A stretch of DNA of 38,365 nt from Gemmatimonadota bacterium. GTDB taxonomy: Bacteria; Gemmatimonadota; Gemmatimonadetes; Longimicrobiales; Gaopeijiaceae. Positions within the stretch are counted from its first letter, which is position 1; each line of letters opens with the position of its first letter. The stretch lies in NCBI GenBank assembly GCA_022822445.1, contig JAJEBR010000044.1:1-38365 (forward strand), written 5' to 3'. The notes under the pieces were generated by a model, which did no database searches, had not been told where the DNA came from, and saw only the letters and a program-made list of their open reading frames with translations. The translations under genes were made by a program, and so were the position numbers. Below are positions 1 to 7,748 of this stretch, piece by piece.

Positions 1-179
1 GCTCTGGAAGGCCGCCGCCGGGCTCGCGGCTGAAGTCGAGACCGGCGGGAATCATTCAGCGGGAAATCGGGCTGTCGAACATGCAACCACAACCACCGCA
101 ACAAGATGCGAAACTTCAACCACATGTCAGCCCGGCGCCTCGCCGACCTCGCCGCTACGCGGGGATTGTGCACGGGCCG
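1..179 (-). other. Left-edge region, possible start of a cut-off gene
   Basis: This stretch follows the stop of the response regulator gene and reaches the window edge. On the minus strand an ATG at 125 opens a frame that stays open to the edge (42 codons, beginning MWLKFRILLRWLWLHV), so it could be the 5' end of the next gene of the leftward operon. A GAGG-like sequence lies a few bases upstream of that ATG. No family is recognisable from 42 residues, and in DNA this GC-rich an open frame of this length is expected by chance. Nothing else stands out here. Confidence 0.2.
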
Positions 180-1592
180 CTAGATCCCGTGCTTTTCGAT
201 CTTGTATCCGAGCGTCGCCTTCTTGAGCTTCAGCAGGCGGGCGGCCTCCGCCTTGACCCCGCCGGCCCTCTCCAGCGCCTGCCGGATCAAGCGGGCCTCG
301 AACTCCTCGACCGCTCGCACGAGGTCGAGCTGATCGCCCATCGGGCCCGCCAGCGACCTTCCGTCATCCCCGGTGCCCAGGTTCGCCAGGAAGGGCAGGT
401 CGTCTTCCAGCAGCGCTTCCCCTTCCGCGAGCACGAGGGCCCGTTCGATCACGTTTTCCAGCTCCCGCACGTTCCCGGGCCAGTCGTATTCGACGAGCTG
501 CTTCATGGCTTCGTCGCCGATGGAAGTGACCTGGGAGCGGGTGCGCCCCTGCAGCTTTTCGATGAAATGGTTCGCGAGGAGCGGGATGTCGTCCTTGCGC
601 TCCCGGAGCGGCGGCACGAAAACGGGAAAGACGTGGAGTCTGTAATACAAATCCTCGCGGAAGCCATTGCCGGCCAGGAGTTCTTCCGCGGGCGTGTTGG
701 TGGCGGCCACGATCCGCACATCCACCGGAATGGTCTCCTCGCCGCCCACCCTCTCCAGTTCGCGCTCCTGCAGCACCCGCAGCAGCCGCACCTGGGTGGC
801 GTGCGAGATCGTCGAGATCTCGTCGAGAAACAGCGTTCCCCCGTCGGCAAGCTCGAAGCGGCCCCGCCTGCGCTTTCTCGCGTCCGTAAAGGCGCCCGCC
901 TCGTGCCCGAAGAGCTCCGAGTCGAGGAGCCCCTCGGGCATCGCTCCGCAGTTCACCCGGATGAACGGTCCGCCGTGGCGCCCGGAGCGGGAGTGGATCG
1001 CACGGGCGACCAGCTCCTTCCCCGTCCCCGACTCGCCGTAGATCATGGCCGTCGAGTCGGACCGCGCGACTCTGGCGACCAGGCGCTTGACCTGCCGGAT
1101 GCCATCGGACTCGCCCACCATCTCTCCGTACGGAACCGGCGGCTCGTCGCCCGTCTGGCTGCGCAGATAGGTGTTCTTGACCCGCAGAGCGAGGTTTTCC
1201 TGCTGCAGTGCCAGCCGCGCACGCCGCTCACGCAGGATCCGGTCCACCTTGATCGCGAACTCTTCCGACGAGAACGGCTTGGTGATGAAGTCGCACGCGC
1301 CGAGCTTCATGGCCTGGACGGCCTTTTCGACCGTGCCGTACCCGGTGATCACCAGGACTTCCGTGTCCGGAGACGAACTCTTGACCTGTTCCAGGACCTT
1401 CATGCCGTCCACCCGCACCATCTTCAGGTCGGTGATGACCAGGTCCGCCCCTTCGTCCTCCAGCAGCCGAAGGCCCTGCTCGCCGCCCTCGGCGGAGCGC
1501 GTGCCGTGCCCGCGTCGGCGCATCAGGAGCTCAAGCCCCTCGCGCATCGTATCGTTGTCGTCGATGATCAGGATCTGACCGGGGGCGTTCAT
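180..1592 (-). CDS. NtrC-family sigma-54 response regulator
   Basis: A cytoplasmic transcription activator of 470 residues with the full three-domain plan. Residues 1-125 are a receiver domain with acidic pocket D11/D12, phospho-acceptor D55 (VITDLKM) and conserved K106 (ITKPF). Residues 155-390 are the AAA+ domain with Walker A GESGTGKE (186-193) and Walker B GGTLFLDEI (251-259). The sigma-54-contact loop reads GAFTDA (233-238) instead of the classical GAFTGA; this variant is known in other NtrC relatives. The C-terminus (435-470) is a Fis-type helix-turn-helix. The ATG overlaps the stop of the upstream kinase gene (ATGA), so the two are translationally coupled and are almost certainly a cognate pair. 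Targets cannot be read from the window. The family call is secure; no specific regulator name is justified. Confidence 0.95.
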   Translation of the reverse strand: MNAPGQILIIDDNDTMREGLELLMRRRGHGTRSAEGGEQGLRLLEDEGADLVITDLKMVRVDGMKVLEQVKSSSPDTEVLVITGYGTVEKAVQAMKLGACDFITKPFSSEEFAIKVDRILRERRARLALQQENLALRVKNTYLRSQTGDEPPVPYGEMVGESDGIRQVKRLVARVARSDSTAMIYGESGTGKELVARAIHSRSGRHGGPFIRVNCGAMPEGLLDSELFGHEAGAFTDARKRRRGRFELADGGTLFLDEISTISHATQVRLLRVLQERELERVGGEETIPVDVRIVAATNTPAEELLAGNGFREDLYYRLHVFPVFVPPLRERKDDIPLLANHFIEKLQGRTRSQVTSIGDEAMKQLVEYDWPGNVRELENVIERALVLAEGEALLEDDLPFLANLGTGDDGRSLAGPMGDQLDLVRAVEEFEARLIRQALERAGGVKAEAARLLKLKKATLGYKIEKHGI

Positions 1593-3079
1593 CGCTTCGC
1601 GTCCTTCGCTGTCGCCGAGTCGGCCCCTCCGGCCGCGGGCAGACTGTCGGGGCTGTTCAAGTATAGGTGGAATTCCGCTCCCCTCCCACCGTCCCGACTT
1701 CCATCGCCCACAGCTTCCGCGAGCATTACCCGGCCCCCGTTCGCCTCCACGAGCTGCTTGACGATCGCCAGGCCGAGCCCGGCGCCCTGTTCCTTGTCGC
1801 CCACGAAGGGCTCGAAGATCCGCTCGCGGAGTTCCGGGGCCACGCCGGGGCCGTCGTCGCGCACCGCGATCCGCACCTCTCCGTGCACCGTACTTCCCTC
1901 CACCCAGATCCGATCCCCCGCCTGCGAGGCGTTGCGGATAAGGTTGAGCACCGCCCTCTTTACCTGCAGGGGATCCGCGATCGCGAGGAGCGGCTCCTCC
2001 GGGAAGTCCATCACCAGAGCGCCGCCGTTCGTCTGGAACTCCATCTCCACGAGGCTGGCTGCCTCCTCCACCGGTACCCGCACATCGTGCAGCCTGGGTT
2101 CCGACCGGTCCGGGCGCGCGAAGCCCAGGAACTCGTCGATGATTCCGTTCAGGCCGACGACTTCCTTCCGCACCCTGGAGAGGATGCGTCTGCGCTCCTG
2201 AGTGTCGTCAGTCTCCTGAGCCGCGGCCGCAAAGAGCTCGAGCCCGCCCAGCGGATTCCGGATCTCATGCGCCACCTGCGACAGCATCCGCCGCAGCTGT
2301 TCGTCGCGGCGCCGGATCCCCGATCTCATGCGCTCCATGGCTCGGGCCAGCCGCCCCAGTTCGTCTTCGCCGTCCAGCTTGACCGGCCGGTCCATCCAGC
2401 CCCGCTGGATGCGCAGGGCGGCCCTGCTCAAGGTCTCGAGGCGGGCCACGATCCCACCCGCCAGGCGCCACCCCAGGAGTCCGGCGAGCCCAGCCGCGAT
2501 GGACGACAGCGCCACGATCCTCCAGAACAGCGCGTCGAGGGGACGCAGGTAGTCGGCCGCAATCTGGACGCCCAGGAACGTGTCCGCGTCGGGAGTCGGC
2601 AACCTTGCGAAGCCGAACTTTACGGCGCTTCCGTCCGACCTTTCCAGGAGTTCCGTGGTGGCACTGCCCTCCTCCGAAGCCTGCCGCACCTCTACAAGCC
2701 ACTGCTGCACCCATAGCAGCTCCTGCCCGACTGAAACCCTCTCGGGCGGCTCCGAACTGACCAGCACGGTCGCCGCCGGGTCTCCGGCTCCCCACCGGAA
2801 GACGTCGGCCCTTGTCGTGTGCCCGTTGTGCACGAGGTACTGGAGAAAGCGCCGATAGTCCTGGTAGAGTCCCTGCTCATCACCGGGTTCGTAATGGGAC
2901 AGGAGATCTTCAGCCAGCCTGAACTGCTCCGCCGCCACGCCGGCCACATCCAGCATCCTCTTGTCCAGCTGCTCTTCCAGGGTCCGGGCCGCCGCGCTCC
3001 ACGCCAGCCACCCCTCCAGCGCCGTGATCAGCACCGCGAAGACGACGAACAGCAGGGTAAAGCGGTTGCGGAGCGTCAC
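1589..3079 (-). CDS. Membrane sensor histidine kinase
   Basis: A 496-residue two-component sensor. An N-terminal membrane helix (about 6-30) and a second one (about 184-212) enclose a periplasmic sensing region of about 150 residues with no recognised fold. A HAMP linker (about 210-262) follows. The HisKA motif QVAHEIRNPLGG carries phospho-acceptor H271. The ATPase domain has an N-box (LNLIRNASQAG, 378-388), G1 (DDGPGVAPE, 408-416) and G2 (GAGLGLAIV, 432-440). All catalytic motifs are intact. The open frame runs further upstream to 3430, but that part is a shadow of the preceding lipoprotein gene. The GTG at 3079, giving MTLRNRFTLLF just before the first helix, is the sensible start. It lies 16 bp after the lipoprotein stop, and the stop overlaps the regulator ATG, so lipoprotein, kinase and regulator form one operon. 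Confidence 0.93.
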   Translation of the reverse strand: MTLRNRFTLLFVVFAVLITALEGWLAWSAAARTLEEQLDKRMLDVAGVAAEQFRLAEDLLSHYEPGDEQGLYQDYRRFLQYLVHNGHTTRADVFRWGAGDPAATVLVSSEPPERVSVGQELLWVQQWLVEVRQASEEGSATTELLERSDGSAVKFGFARLPTPDADTFLGVQIAADYLRPLDALFWRIVALSSIAAGLAGLLGWRLAGGIVARLETLSRAALRIQRGWMDRPVKLDGEDELGRLARAMERMRSGIRRRDEQLRRMLSQVAHEIRNPLGGLELFAAAAQETDDTQERRRILSRVRKEVVGLNGIIDEFLGFARPDRSEPRLHDVRVPVEEAASLVEMEFQTNGGALVMDFPEEPLLAIADPLQVKRAVLNLIRNASQAGDRIWVEGSTVHGEVRIAVRDDGPGVAPELRERIFEPFVGDKEQGAGLGLAIVKQLVEANGGRVMLAEAVGDGSRDGGRGAEFHLYLNSPDSLPAAGGADSATAKDAKR

Positions 3080-3095
3080 CGGTCTGCCCCCGGTC

Positions 3096-4124
3096 TCAAC
3101 CGCCGCACGGGACGGCTTCGGTGGTTGGCAAGGGGAAGTGGATCGGCTCCGGCGCCTTCGGGACCACGACAATGTGAATGGGCCACACGGTTCGGCGCGC
3201 CGGCGCACAGAAATCGCCCGGTGTACGTTCGACCCATTCGACCCGCGTACCGTCGTCAATCGCCAGCACGCGCCGGATTTCCACCGAGTCGCCCACTTCC
3301 TCGCGCACCCCCACAGCGGCCACCAGTACCATCTCCCGGGACCAGTCGACCTCGGGCAAAGGCACGTCTCTGTCGCCGACGTGGGATCCCCAGAAGTCGC
3401 CGAAGCCCGCGGGTGCCTCGTCGGGAGCACCGCCGTCCGGCGAGCGGAAGAAAGCCGGTTTCCGCAGTTCCGCCCCCGTCTCCGTGCCGCGGTCGAGGGT
3501 CGCGAAGGGCAGGCTGCCCGCGTAAAGGGAGATGAATTCCGGACCCACCGTGTTGTTCCGCACGAAGATGGCCGCCTGGATCACCCGGCTGGCCGCCACG
3601 TCGGGACCCGATCCACGTGTCGTCAGGTTGGCCAGGCTGCCCTCCGCGCAGCGCGTCCACGTGCGCTCTTCGCGCAGCGGCTCGTCCCACATGCGAACCG
3701 TAACCCGGCTCATCCCCGATCTGCATTCCGGGTTCTGAACCTCATCGAGGTCGGAGAACCCGATCAGGTTGAACCCCTCGTCATCGTTCAGCTTCTGGAT
3801 GAGCGACGCGTACTGCGAGGCGTACTCCAGGGGCACCCCCGGATTGGGTTCGAGATGCTCCTCACCCACGGTTCTGCGGTAACTGATCTCCTCGAACACC
3901 CTCCAGGCGCCGTCCGACCGCCAGCTGAGCCCCTGCTGCAGAAGGCCGGCGCCGAGGTATAGCGGGCTCTCGATGGTGACGCTGATCTCCCCCCTCTGTC
4001 CGAACCGAAACGGTCCGTTGGGCGGAACCATATCACAGGCGGCCACGATCAGCACCACGCCGGCCGCGCACCACCAGCGACCGCTACCTCCGCCGCGTCT
4101 ACTCAAGTATCTTGGCATGCACAT
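3096..4124 (-). CDS. Lipoprotein with PrcB-like C-terminal domain
   Basis: A predicted lipoprotein of 342 residues if the ATG at 4124 is used. A hydrophobic signal (about 16-29) ends in a lipobox IVAAC with C30 as the lipidated cysteine. The C-terminal 90 residues (from VDWSREMVLVAAVGVREEVG) resemble the PrcB C-terminal domain, a fold found in lipoproteins that assist an outer-membrane protease in oral spirochaetes; that assignment is by eye and moderate. The middle is unrecognised. It is the first gene of the operon with the kinase and regulator, so it may be a sensory partner on the periplasmic side (inference). ATG 4118 and TTG 4106 are alternative starts. The first two overlap the start codons of the divergent pyrE; TTG 4106 would avoid this and still keep the signal peptide. 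Confidence 0.75.
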   Translation of the reverse strand: MCMPRYLSRRGGGSGRWWCAAGVVLIVAACDMVPPNGPFRFGQRGEISVTIESPLYLGAGLLQQGLSWRSDGAWRVFEEISYRRTVGEEHLEPNPGVPLEYASQYASLIQKLNDDEGFNLIGFSDLDEVQNPECRSGMSRVTVRMWDEPLREERTWTRCAEGSLANLTTRGSGPDVAASRVIQAAIFVRNNTVGPEFISLYAGSLPFATLDRGTETGAELRKPAFFRSPDGGAPDEAPAGFGDFWGSHVGDRDVPLPEVDWSREMVLVAAVGVREEVGDSVEIRRVLAIDDGTRVEWVERTPGDFCAPARRTVWPIHIVVVPKAPEPIHFPLPTTEAVPCGG

Positions 4125-4665
4125 GTCCTCTCTCTCCCGTCTCCGCCAGCTCCTCCGCGAACGCAGCGTCAAGGTCGGCGACTTTACACTCGCCAGCGGA
4201 CGCCGTTCACGCTACTACATCGACGCGCGGCTTACGACGATGTGCGGCGAGGGGCAGGTGCTGGTGGGTGAGGTCTGTTGGCAGGTGATCGAGGAAGCCG
4301 GCTGGAAGGCGGACTTCGTGGGCGGGATGACGCTGGGAGCCGATCCGGTCGCGTACGCGATTGCGAACCATGCCACGCGCCAGGGCCGCCGCCTCGACGC
4401 CTTCACCGTGCGCAAACAGCCCAAAGGCCACGGAACGGGAAGACAGATCGAGGGCGGCCTGCCCGCCGGCGCGCGCGTCGTGGTGGTGGACGATACGGTG
4501 ACGACCGGAGGCAGCCTCCTCGCCGCGGTCGAGGTCGTGGCTCGCCGCGGGGCGGCAGTCGCCGGCGTCCTCGCCCTGGTGGACCGCCAGGAGGGTGGAG
4601 GCGAGCGGGTCGCCGAAGCCGGCTACGACTACCGCGCCGTCCTCACGGGCACCGACCTGCGCTGA
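4117..4665 (+). CDS. pyrE: Orotate phosphoribosyltransferase
   Basis: Transfers the phosphoribosyl group of PRPP to orotate, giving orotidine monophosphate in de novo pyrimidine synthesis; cytosolic. The 182-residue length is normal. The N-terminal LASGRRSRYYIDARL segment (26-39) is typical of PyrE, and the PRPP-binding loop VVVVDDTVTTGGS (121-133) is complete, as is the catalytic KQPKGHGTG-like loop (about 100-108). ATG 4117 and ATG 4123 are both possible starts. A TATCTT hexamer at 4108-4113 would put transcription start near 4120, which suggests a nearly leaderless message read from ATG 4123 (inference). The gene diverges from the lipoprotein operon with overlapping starts and converges on dnaN. 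It runs toward the origin, against the expected replication direction. Confidence 0.95.
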   Translation: MHMSSLSRLRQLLRERSVKVGDFTLASGRRSRYYIDARLTTMCGEGQVLVGEVCWQVIEEAGWKADFVGGMTLGADPVAYAIANHATRQGRRLDAFTVRKQPKGHGTGRQIEGGLPAGARVVVVDDTVTTGGSLLAAVEVVARRGAAVAGVLALVDRQEGGGERVAEAGYDYRAVLTGTDLR

Positions 4666-4696
4666 GCCGGGCGCGCACCCGGCCACCCCACCGACG

Positions 4697-4714
4697 CTTC
4701 CGGCGGCCCGGAAG
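4697..4714. terminator. Hairpin between convergent pyrE and dnaN
   Basis: A perfect 7-bp stem (CTTCCGG / CCGGAAG) with a CGGC loop sits in the 50-bp gap between two convergent genes, 1 bp from the dnaN stop. A second smaller stem, CCGGG / CCCGG, lies at 4667-4682. Neither is followed by a T-tract on either strand, so intrinsic termination is plausible but not certain. Position between converging genes is the main argument. Confidence 0.45.
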
Positions 4715-4715
4715 G

Positions 4716-5819
4716 TCAGTCCACCAGACGCAGCGGCATGATCAGGCACAGGTATTCCAGGTCCCCGGTGGCGGGCTCGATCGTGGTCGCCCGTTCGGCG
4801 GTCTTGAAACTCATCGTGACCTCCTCGGTCGGCATCTTGCGCAGCACCTCGAGGAGATAGTTGGCGTTGAAGCCGATCTCGATTCCTTCGCCCTGGTAGT
4901 CCAGCTCGACCTCGTCGTGGGCCTCGCCCAGATCCGGGGTCATCGCATCCAGATGCACGCGGTCGTTCTCGAAACCGAGCTTTACCCGGCGTGTGGAAGC
5001 GCTCGCCACCACTGCAATCCGCCGCACCGCGGCCTCCATCGCCGCCCGGTTGACCCGCGCCTTCCGGTCGTTGTCCTTCGGGATCACCTGCTCATAGTTG
5101 GGATACTTCCCGTCGATGAGGCGCGTGTAGACTTCCTTCGTGTCCGAGCAGAACCCGAGATGATTGCCCCCACGCCCCACGGTGAGCTCCCCGTCCCCGT
5201 CGAAGAGGCGCGCCACCTGCGCGAGCGCGGCGGGCGGCACGATCAGAGCGGCCCTGCCGCCCCCGGTCGACTTCACCTCCAGCGCCGTCCGCGCCAGCCG
5301 GTGCCCGTTCGTCGCCACCATGCTCATCCGATCGTCCTCGAGCTCCCAGAGGACACCGTTGAGGATCGGGCGGCTCTCCTCCTGCGAAACCGCGAAGGAC
5401 GTCGTGTTGATCAGGGTGATGAGGGACTTCTCGGAAACCTTCCATCCCTCCTCGAACTCGATCGCCGGGAGGTTCGGGAACTCCTCGCTGGGAAGCCCGT
5501 TGAGCTTGATGCGGCTGTACCCGCAGTCGATCTCGACCTGGTGCCCGCGGATGTGGAGGTCGACCGGCTCGTCGGGGAGCTCCCGGGTGAGTTCCTGCAG
5601 CTTCTTTCCCGGGATGGTGATCGAGCCGCCCTCTACGATCTGCGCCGGCACCTTGATCCGGAGCCATACGTCGAGGTCCGTCCCGCTGATCCAGAGCGCG
5701 TCCTCTTGCGTCTCCAGGAGCACATTGGAGAGGACCGGCAATGTCGTACGCGTCGGGATGCTCGCGGAGACCGCGCCGAGGCCGTTGTGGAGGTTCTGAC
5801 GTGTGATTGTGAGTTTCAT
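4716..5819 (-). CDS. dnaN: DNA polymerase III sliding clamp (beta subunit)
   Basis: Forms the ring that tethers the replicative polymerase to DNA. The 367-residue length is normal, the N-terminus MKLTITRQNLHNGL and internal ISGTDLDVWLRI are typical of the first clamp domain, and the C-terminus YLCLIMPLRLVD is the family's hallmark ending that forms part of the partner-binding pocket. All three repeated clamp domains are present by length. It lies immediately left of oriC, in the same direction as dnaA, as in most bacteria. A GAG-type Shine-Dalgarno lies about 7 bases before the ATG. A strong GC-rich palindrome lies in its presumed leader (5864-5878). Confidence 0.98.
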   Translation of the reverse strand: MKLTITRQNLHNGLGAVSASIPTRTTLPVLSNVLLETQEDALWISGTDLDVWLRIKVPAQIVEGGSITIPGKKLQELTRELPDEPVDLHIRGHQVEIDCGYSRIKLNGLPSEEFPNLPAIEFEEGWKVSEKSLITLINTTSFAVSQEESRPILNGVLWELEDDRMSMVATNGHRLARTALEVKSTGGGRAALIVPPAALAQVARLFDGDGELTVGRGGNHLGFCSDTKEVYTRLIDGKYPNYEQVIPKDNDRKARVNRAAMEAAVRRIAVVASASTRRVKLGFENDRVHLDAMTPDLGEAHDEVELDYQGEGIEIGFNANYLLEVLRKMPTEEVTMSFKTAERATTIEPATGDLEYLCLIMPLRLVD

Positions 5820-5863
5820 AGCGCTCTTTGCCGGAGGGAACCCCGGCGACGGGGGAATTCCAC

Positions 5864-5878
5864 GGACCCCGGGGGTCC
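5864..5878. repeat. GC-rich palindrome beside the unwinding region
   Basis: GGACCCC and GGGGTCC form an inverted repeat around a single G. It lies 3 bp from the AT-rich stretch and 45 bp upstream of the dnaN ATG, so it falls either at the edge of the DNA-unwinding element or in the dnaN leader as a stable RNA hairpin. Which role, if any, cannot be told from sequence. Confidence 0.6.
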
Positions 5879-5880
5879 CC

Positions 5881-5920
5881 TTAAGAATTAGTAACAGGTA
5901 ATCAGAAGATCGTCATCATA
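5881..5920. other. AT-rich DNA-unwinding element candidate
   Basis: 28 of 40 bases are A or T, by far the most AT-rich stretch in the origin gap. It contains TAGTAACAG at 5889-5897, which fits the loose three-base DnaA-trio pattern that helps DnaA load on single strands in other bacteria. The nearest DnaA box is at 5926. The role is inferred from composition and place. Confidence 0.6.
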
Positions 5921-5925
5921 GAGTC

Positions 5926-6101
5926 TGTGGAAAGGTTGAATCCACTCCCGGATAGTCGGCGCATGGGCAGCAGACACCGGCGGAAAAGCGGATTCCACAC
6001 GTTGTGGAAAAGCCGTGGAAGACCGGCCGGATACCGACACCGGCCAGGCGGAGCGTGGAAAACAGATGGTTTTGGCGGGGTTTTCAACGCGGTTTTCCAC
6101 A
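5926..6101. promoter_or_regulatory. DnaA box cluster
   Basis: Matches to TTWTNCACA: minus strand CTTTCCACA at 5926-5934 (one mismatch), TTTTCCACA at 6003-6011 (perfect) and TTTTCCACG at 6054-6062 (one mismatch); plus strand TTTTCCACA at 6093-6101 (perfect). Weaker two-mismatch sites lie at 5991-5999, 6014-6022 and 6081-6089. Boxes of both orientations cluster within 180 bp, as in an origin that is also the dnaA downstream region. Confidence 0.8.
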
Positions 6102-6134
6102 GAAGGCTCCGACAGGGTGGCCGGGCGGCGAACA

Positions 6135-7502
6135 TCACGCACGGCTCTCGAGGCGCTGCCTCAGGGCGCTGACTCTCTGCCGGAAGGCGTCATCGGCGGA
6201 CAGCCGGGCGTCCACCTTTCTGATCGAGTGGTGGACGGTGGAGTGATCACGGCCGCCGAACTCTCGTCCGATCCGTGCGAGGGGCAGATCCAGGAGGGTG
6301 CGCATGAGGAACATCGCCACCTGCCTCGGCAAGAGAATGTCGCGCGAGCGCCGCACGGACGCGAGGGAGTCGCCGCTGGTGCCCCATTCCTCGGCAACGG
6401 CGTCGCGGATCCCGTCCGCGTCGAGCGGGGTGCGCACCGAGTCCTCCCCGCCGACCAGTGCCCGCCGGGCCAGTTCGACCGTGACCTCTCGGCGCGTCAG
6501 CGACGAGAACGCGAGCAGCTTGATGATGGCCCCCTCGAGCTCGCGCACCGAGGACTTGCACACCCGGGCGATCAGGTCCAGCACCTCCGGATCGAGCGCG
6601 ACGCTGTCCTCGTCGGCCTTCTTCTGCAGGATCGCCAGGCGGGTCTCGTAGTCGGGCGGGTGCACCGCGGCCACGAGGCCCCATTCGAAGCGCGACACCA
6701 GCCGCTCCTCCAGGCCCTCGAGCTCCTTCGGATGCCGGTCGCTCGTCAGCACGATCTGACGGCCGCCGTTGTGCAGGACGTTGAAGGTGTGGAAGAACTC
6801 TTCCTGTGTGTGCTCCTTCCGGCGCAGGAACTGCACGTCGTCGACGAGGAGCAGGTCGTAGGAGCGGTAGCGGGCGCGGAAGGCGGCCGTGGTGTTGTCG
6901 TAGATGGCGGCGACCATCTCGTTGACGAACTGCTCCGCCGGGAGATAGCAGATCCGCACCGCATCCCCGGTGCGAAGGATGTGGTGGGCGATGGCGTGCA
7001 TGAGATGGGTCTTCCCGAGGCCCGTGGCTCCGTAGAGGAAGAGCGGGTTGTAGCCCCGGGCGGGCCGCTCGGCGACGGACTGGCTGGCCGCCTGTGCCAG
7101 CTGGTTGTTCTGGCCGACGATGAACCGGTCGAAGGTGTACCGGCTGTTGAGCCCCGGGACCGGTTGGGCGCGCGGTGCTGCAGGGGGTGGATCCGATGGT
7201 TCCTCGACGAGCGGAGTGACCGCGATCCCCGGCGCCGCCCGGGCCGGAGCCGCCGCCGCCGACGAGACCCGCAACCGGACGGGCCGGCCGAGGATCCGAC
7301 CGCCGATCTCCTGAAGCGTCTGGCCGAACTTGTCCTCCAGCCACTCGGCGTGAAACCGGCTGGGCGCATCGATGTGCAGAACGCCACCGTCCCAGGAAAC
7401 GGCGCGCGCACTCGACACCCAGGTGGCGTAGCTCTGTTCCGGCAGACCCCTCCTGGCCTGCTCGAGAATCCGCTCCCAGAGTTCGTTTGCGTGCTCTTCC
7501 AT
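6135..7502 (-). CDS. dnaA: Chromosomal replication initiator DnaA
   Basis: Binds DnaA boxes and melts oriC. The protein is 455 residues, the normal size. Domain I (1-75) has the WERILEQ helix; domain II (about 76-118) is a proline/alanine-rich linker; domain III carries Walker A GATGLGKT (158-165) and Walker B LLLVDDVQF (217-225). Domain IV ends with the DNA-recognition signature GGRDHSTVHHSI. The frame stays open far upstream to 8216, but the ATG at 7502 giving MEEHANELWERI matches the family's N-terminus; the longer frame runs antisense through rpmH and rnpA. A GGAAGG sequence precedes this ATG by only one base. The gene diverges from rpmH, and oriC lies directly downstream. Confidence 0.98.
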   Translation of the reverse strand: MEEHANELWERILEQARRGLPEQSYATWVSSARAVSWDGGVLHIDAPSRFHAEWLEDKFGQTLQEIGGRILGRPVRLRVSSAAAAPARAAPGIAVTPLVEEPSDPPPAAPRAQPVPGLNSRYTFDRFIVGQNNQLAQAASQSVAERPARGYNPLFLYGATGLGKTHLMHAIAHHILRTGDAVRICYLPAEQFVNEMVAAIYDNTTAAFRARYRSYDLLLVDDVQFLRRKEHTQEEFFHTFNVLHNGGRQIVLTSDRHPKELEGLEERLVSRFEWGLVAAVHPPDYETRLAILQKKADEDSVALDPEVLDLIARVCKSSVRELEGAIIKLLAFSSLTRREVTVELARRALVGGEDSVRTPLDADGIRDAVAEEWGTSGDSLASVRRSRDILLPRQVAMFLMRTLLDLPLARIGREFGGRDHSTVHHSIRKVDARLSADDAFRQRVSALRQRLESRA

Positions 7503-7625
7503 GCCTTCCGGGTTTCGTGAACGGGGGCGCCCAACGTACCGGGAGGGCACCCGTCTGTCAAACAGCGTCCTGCCTTCCGCCGGGACCCCGAAAGCTGCCG
7601 CGCCAGGGCGCGAGTTGCACTGCGG

Positions 7626-7655
7626 TTGACCGGCCCACCGCCGTCCCGGTACCTT
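7626..7655 (+). promoter_or_regulatory. Probable promoter of rpmH operon
   Basis: TTGACC (7626-7631) and TACCTT (7650-7655) are separated by 18 bp and would start transcription about 85 bp upstream of rpmH. The hexamer is followed by CAATG, as at two other suggested promoters of the window. It lies in the 246-bp divergent gap between dnaA and rpmH, which otherwise shows no DnaA box and no convincing gene. Confidence 0.45.
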
Positions 7656-7748
7656 CAATGGCTGTCCGATCGACTCCGGTCGGTCCACCGGTTCGAGAAC
7701 GCGTGGACGGCAGCAGGTCCGCCGCCCTCCCGAGAAGGCATTGGAACA

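Larger units (their letters stand above)
5820..6134. other. oriC: Chromosomal replication origin, oriC
   Basis: This 315-bp non-coding gap between dnaA and dnaN has the composition and motifs of an origin. It holds a 40-bp AT-rich stretch (5881-5920, 70% A+T against a roughly one-third A+T background), two perfect DnaA boxes TTTTCCACA (minus 6003-6011, plus 6093-6101) and further near-matches. A seven-base inverted repeat TTCCACA / TGTGGAA surrounds 5993-6009. No credible open frame lies in it. Flanking genes (dnaN-dnaA | rpmH-rnpA-yidD-yidC) and nearby parS sites with parAB are what is expected at a bacterial origin. A GC-skew plot over the whole chromosome would settle it. Confidence 0.88.

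Noticed and set aside
233-260. No insertion sequence, phage gene, integrase, rRNA or intact tRNA found in the window
   Set aside because: All long frames are accounted for by housekeeping or family-level genes. The coordinates given here are only a placeholder; the statement applies to the whole window.
81-2201. A 706-codon plus-strand open frame
   Set aside because: It is antisense to the response regulator and kinase genes, whose motifs are complete on the minus strand. Its product is rich in arginine, proline and alanine without any motif.
4172-4188. GACTTTACA in pyrE as another copy of the TGTAAAG element
   Set aside because: It encodes the conserved GDFTL of PyrE and lacks both the left arm and the ACATGACATTG flank.
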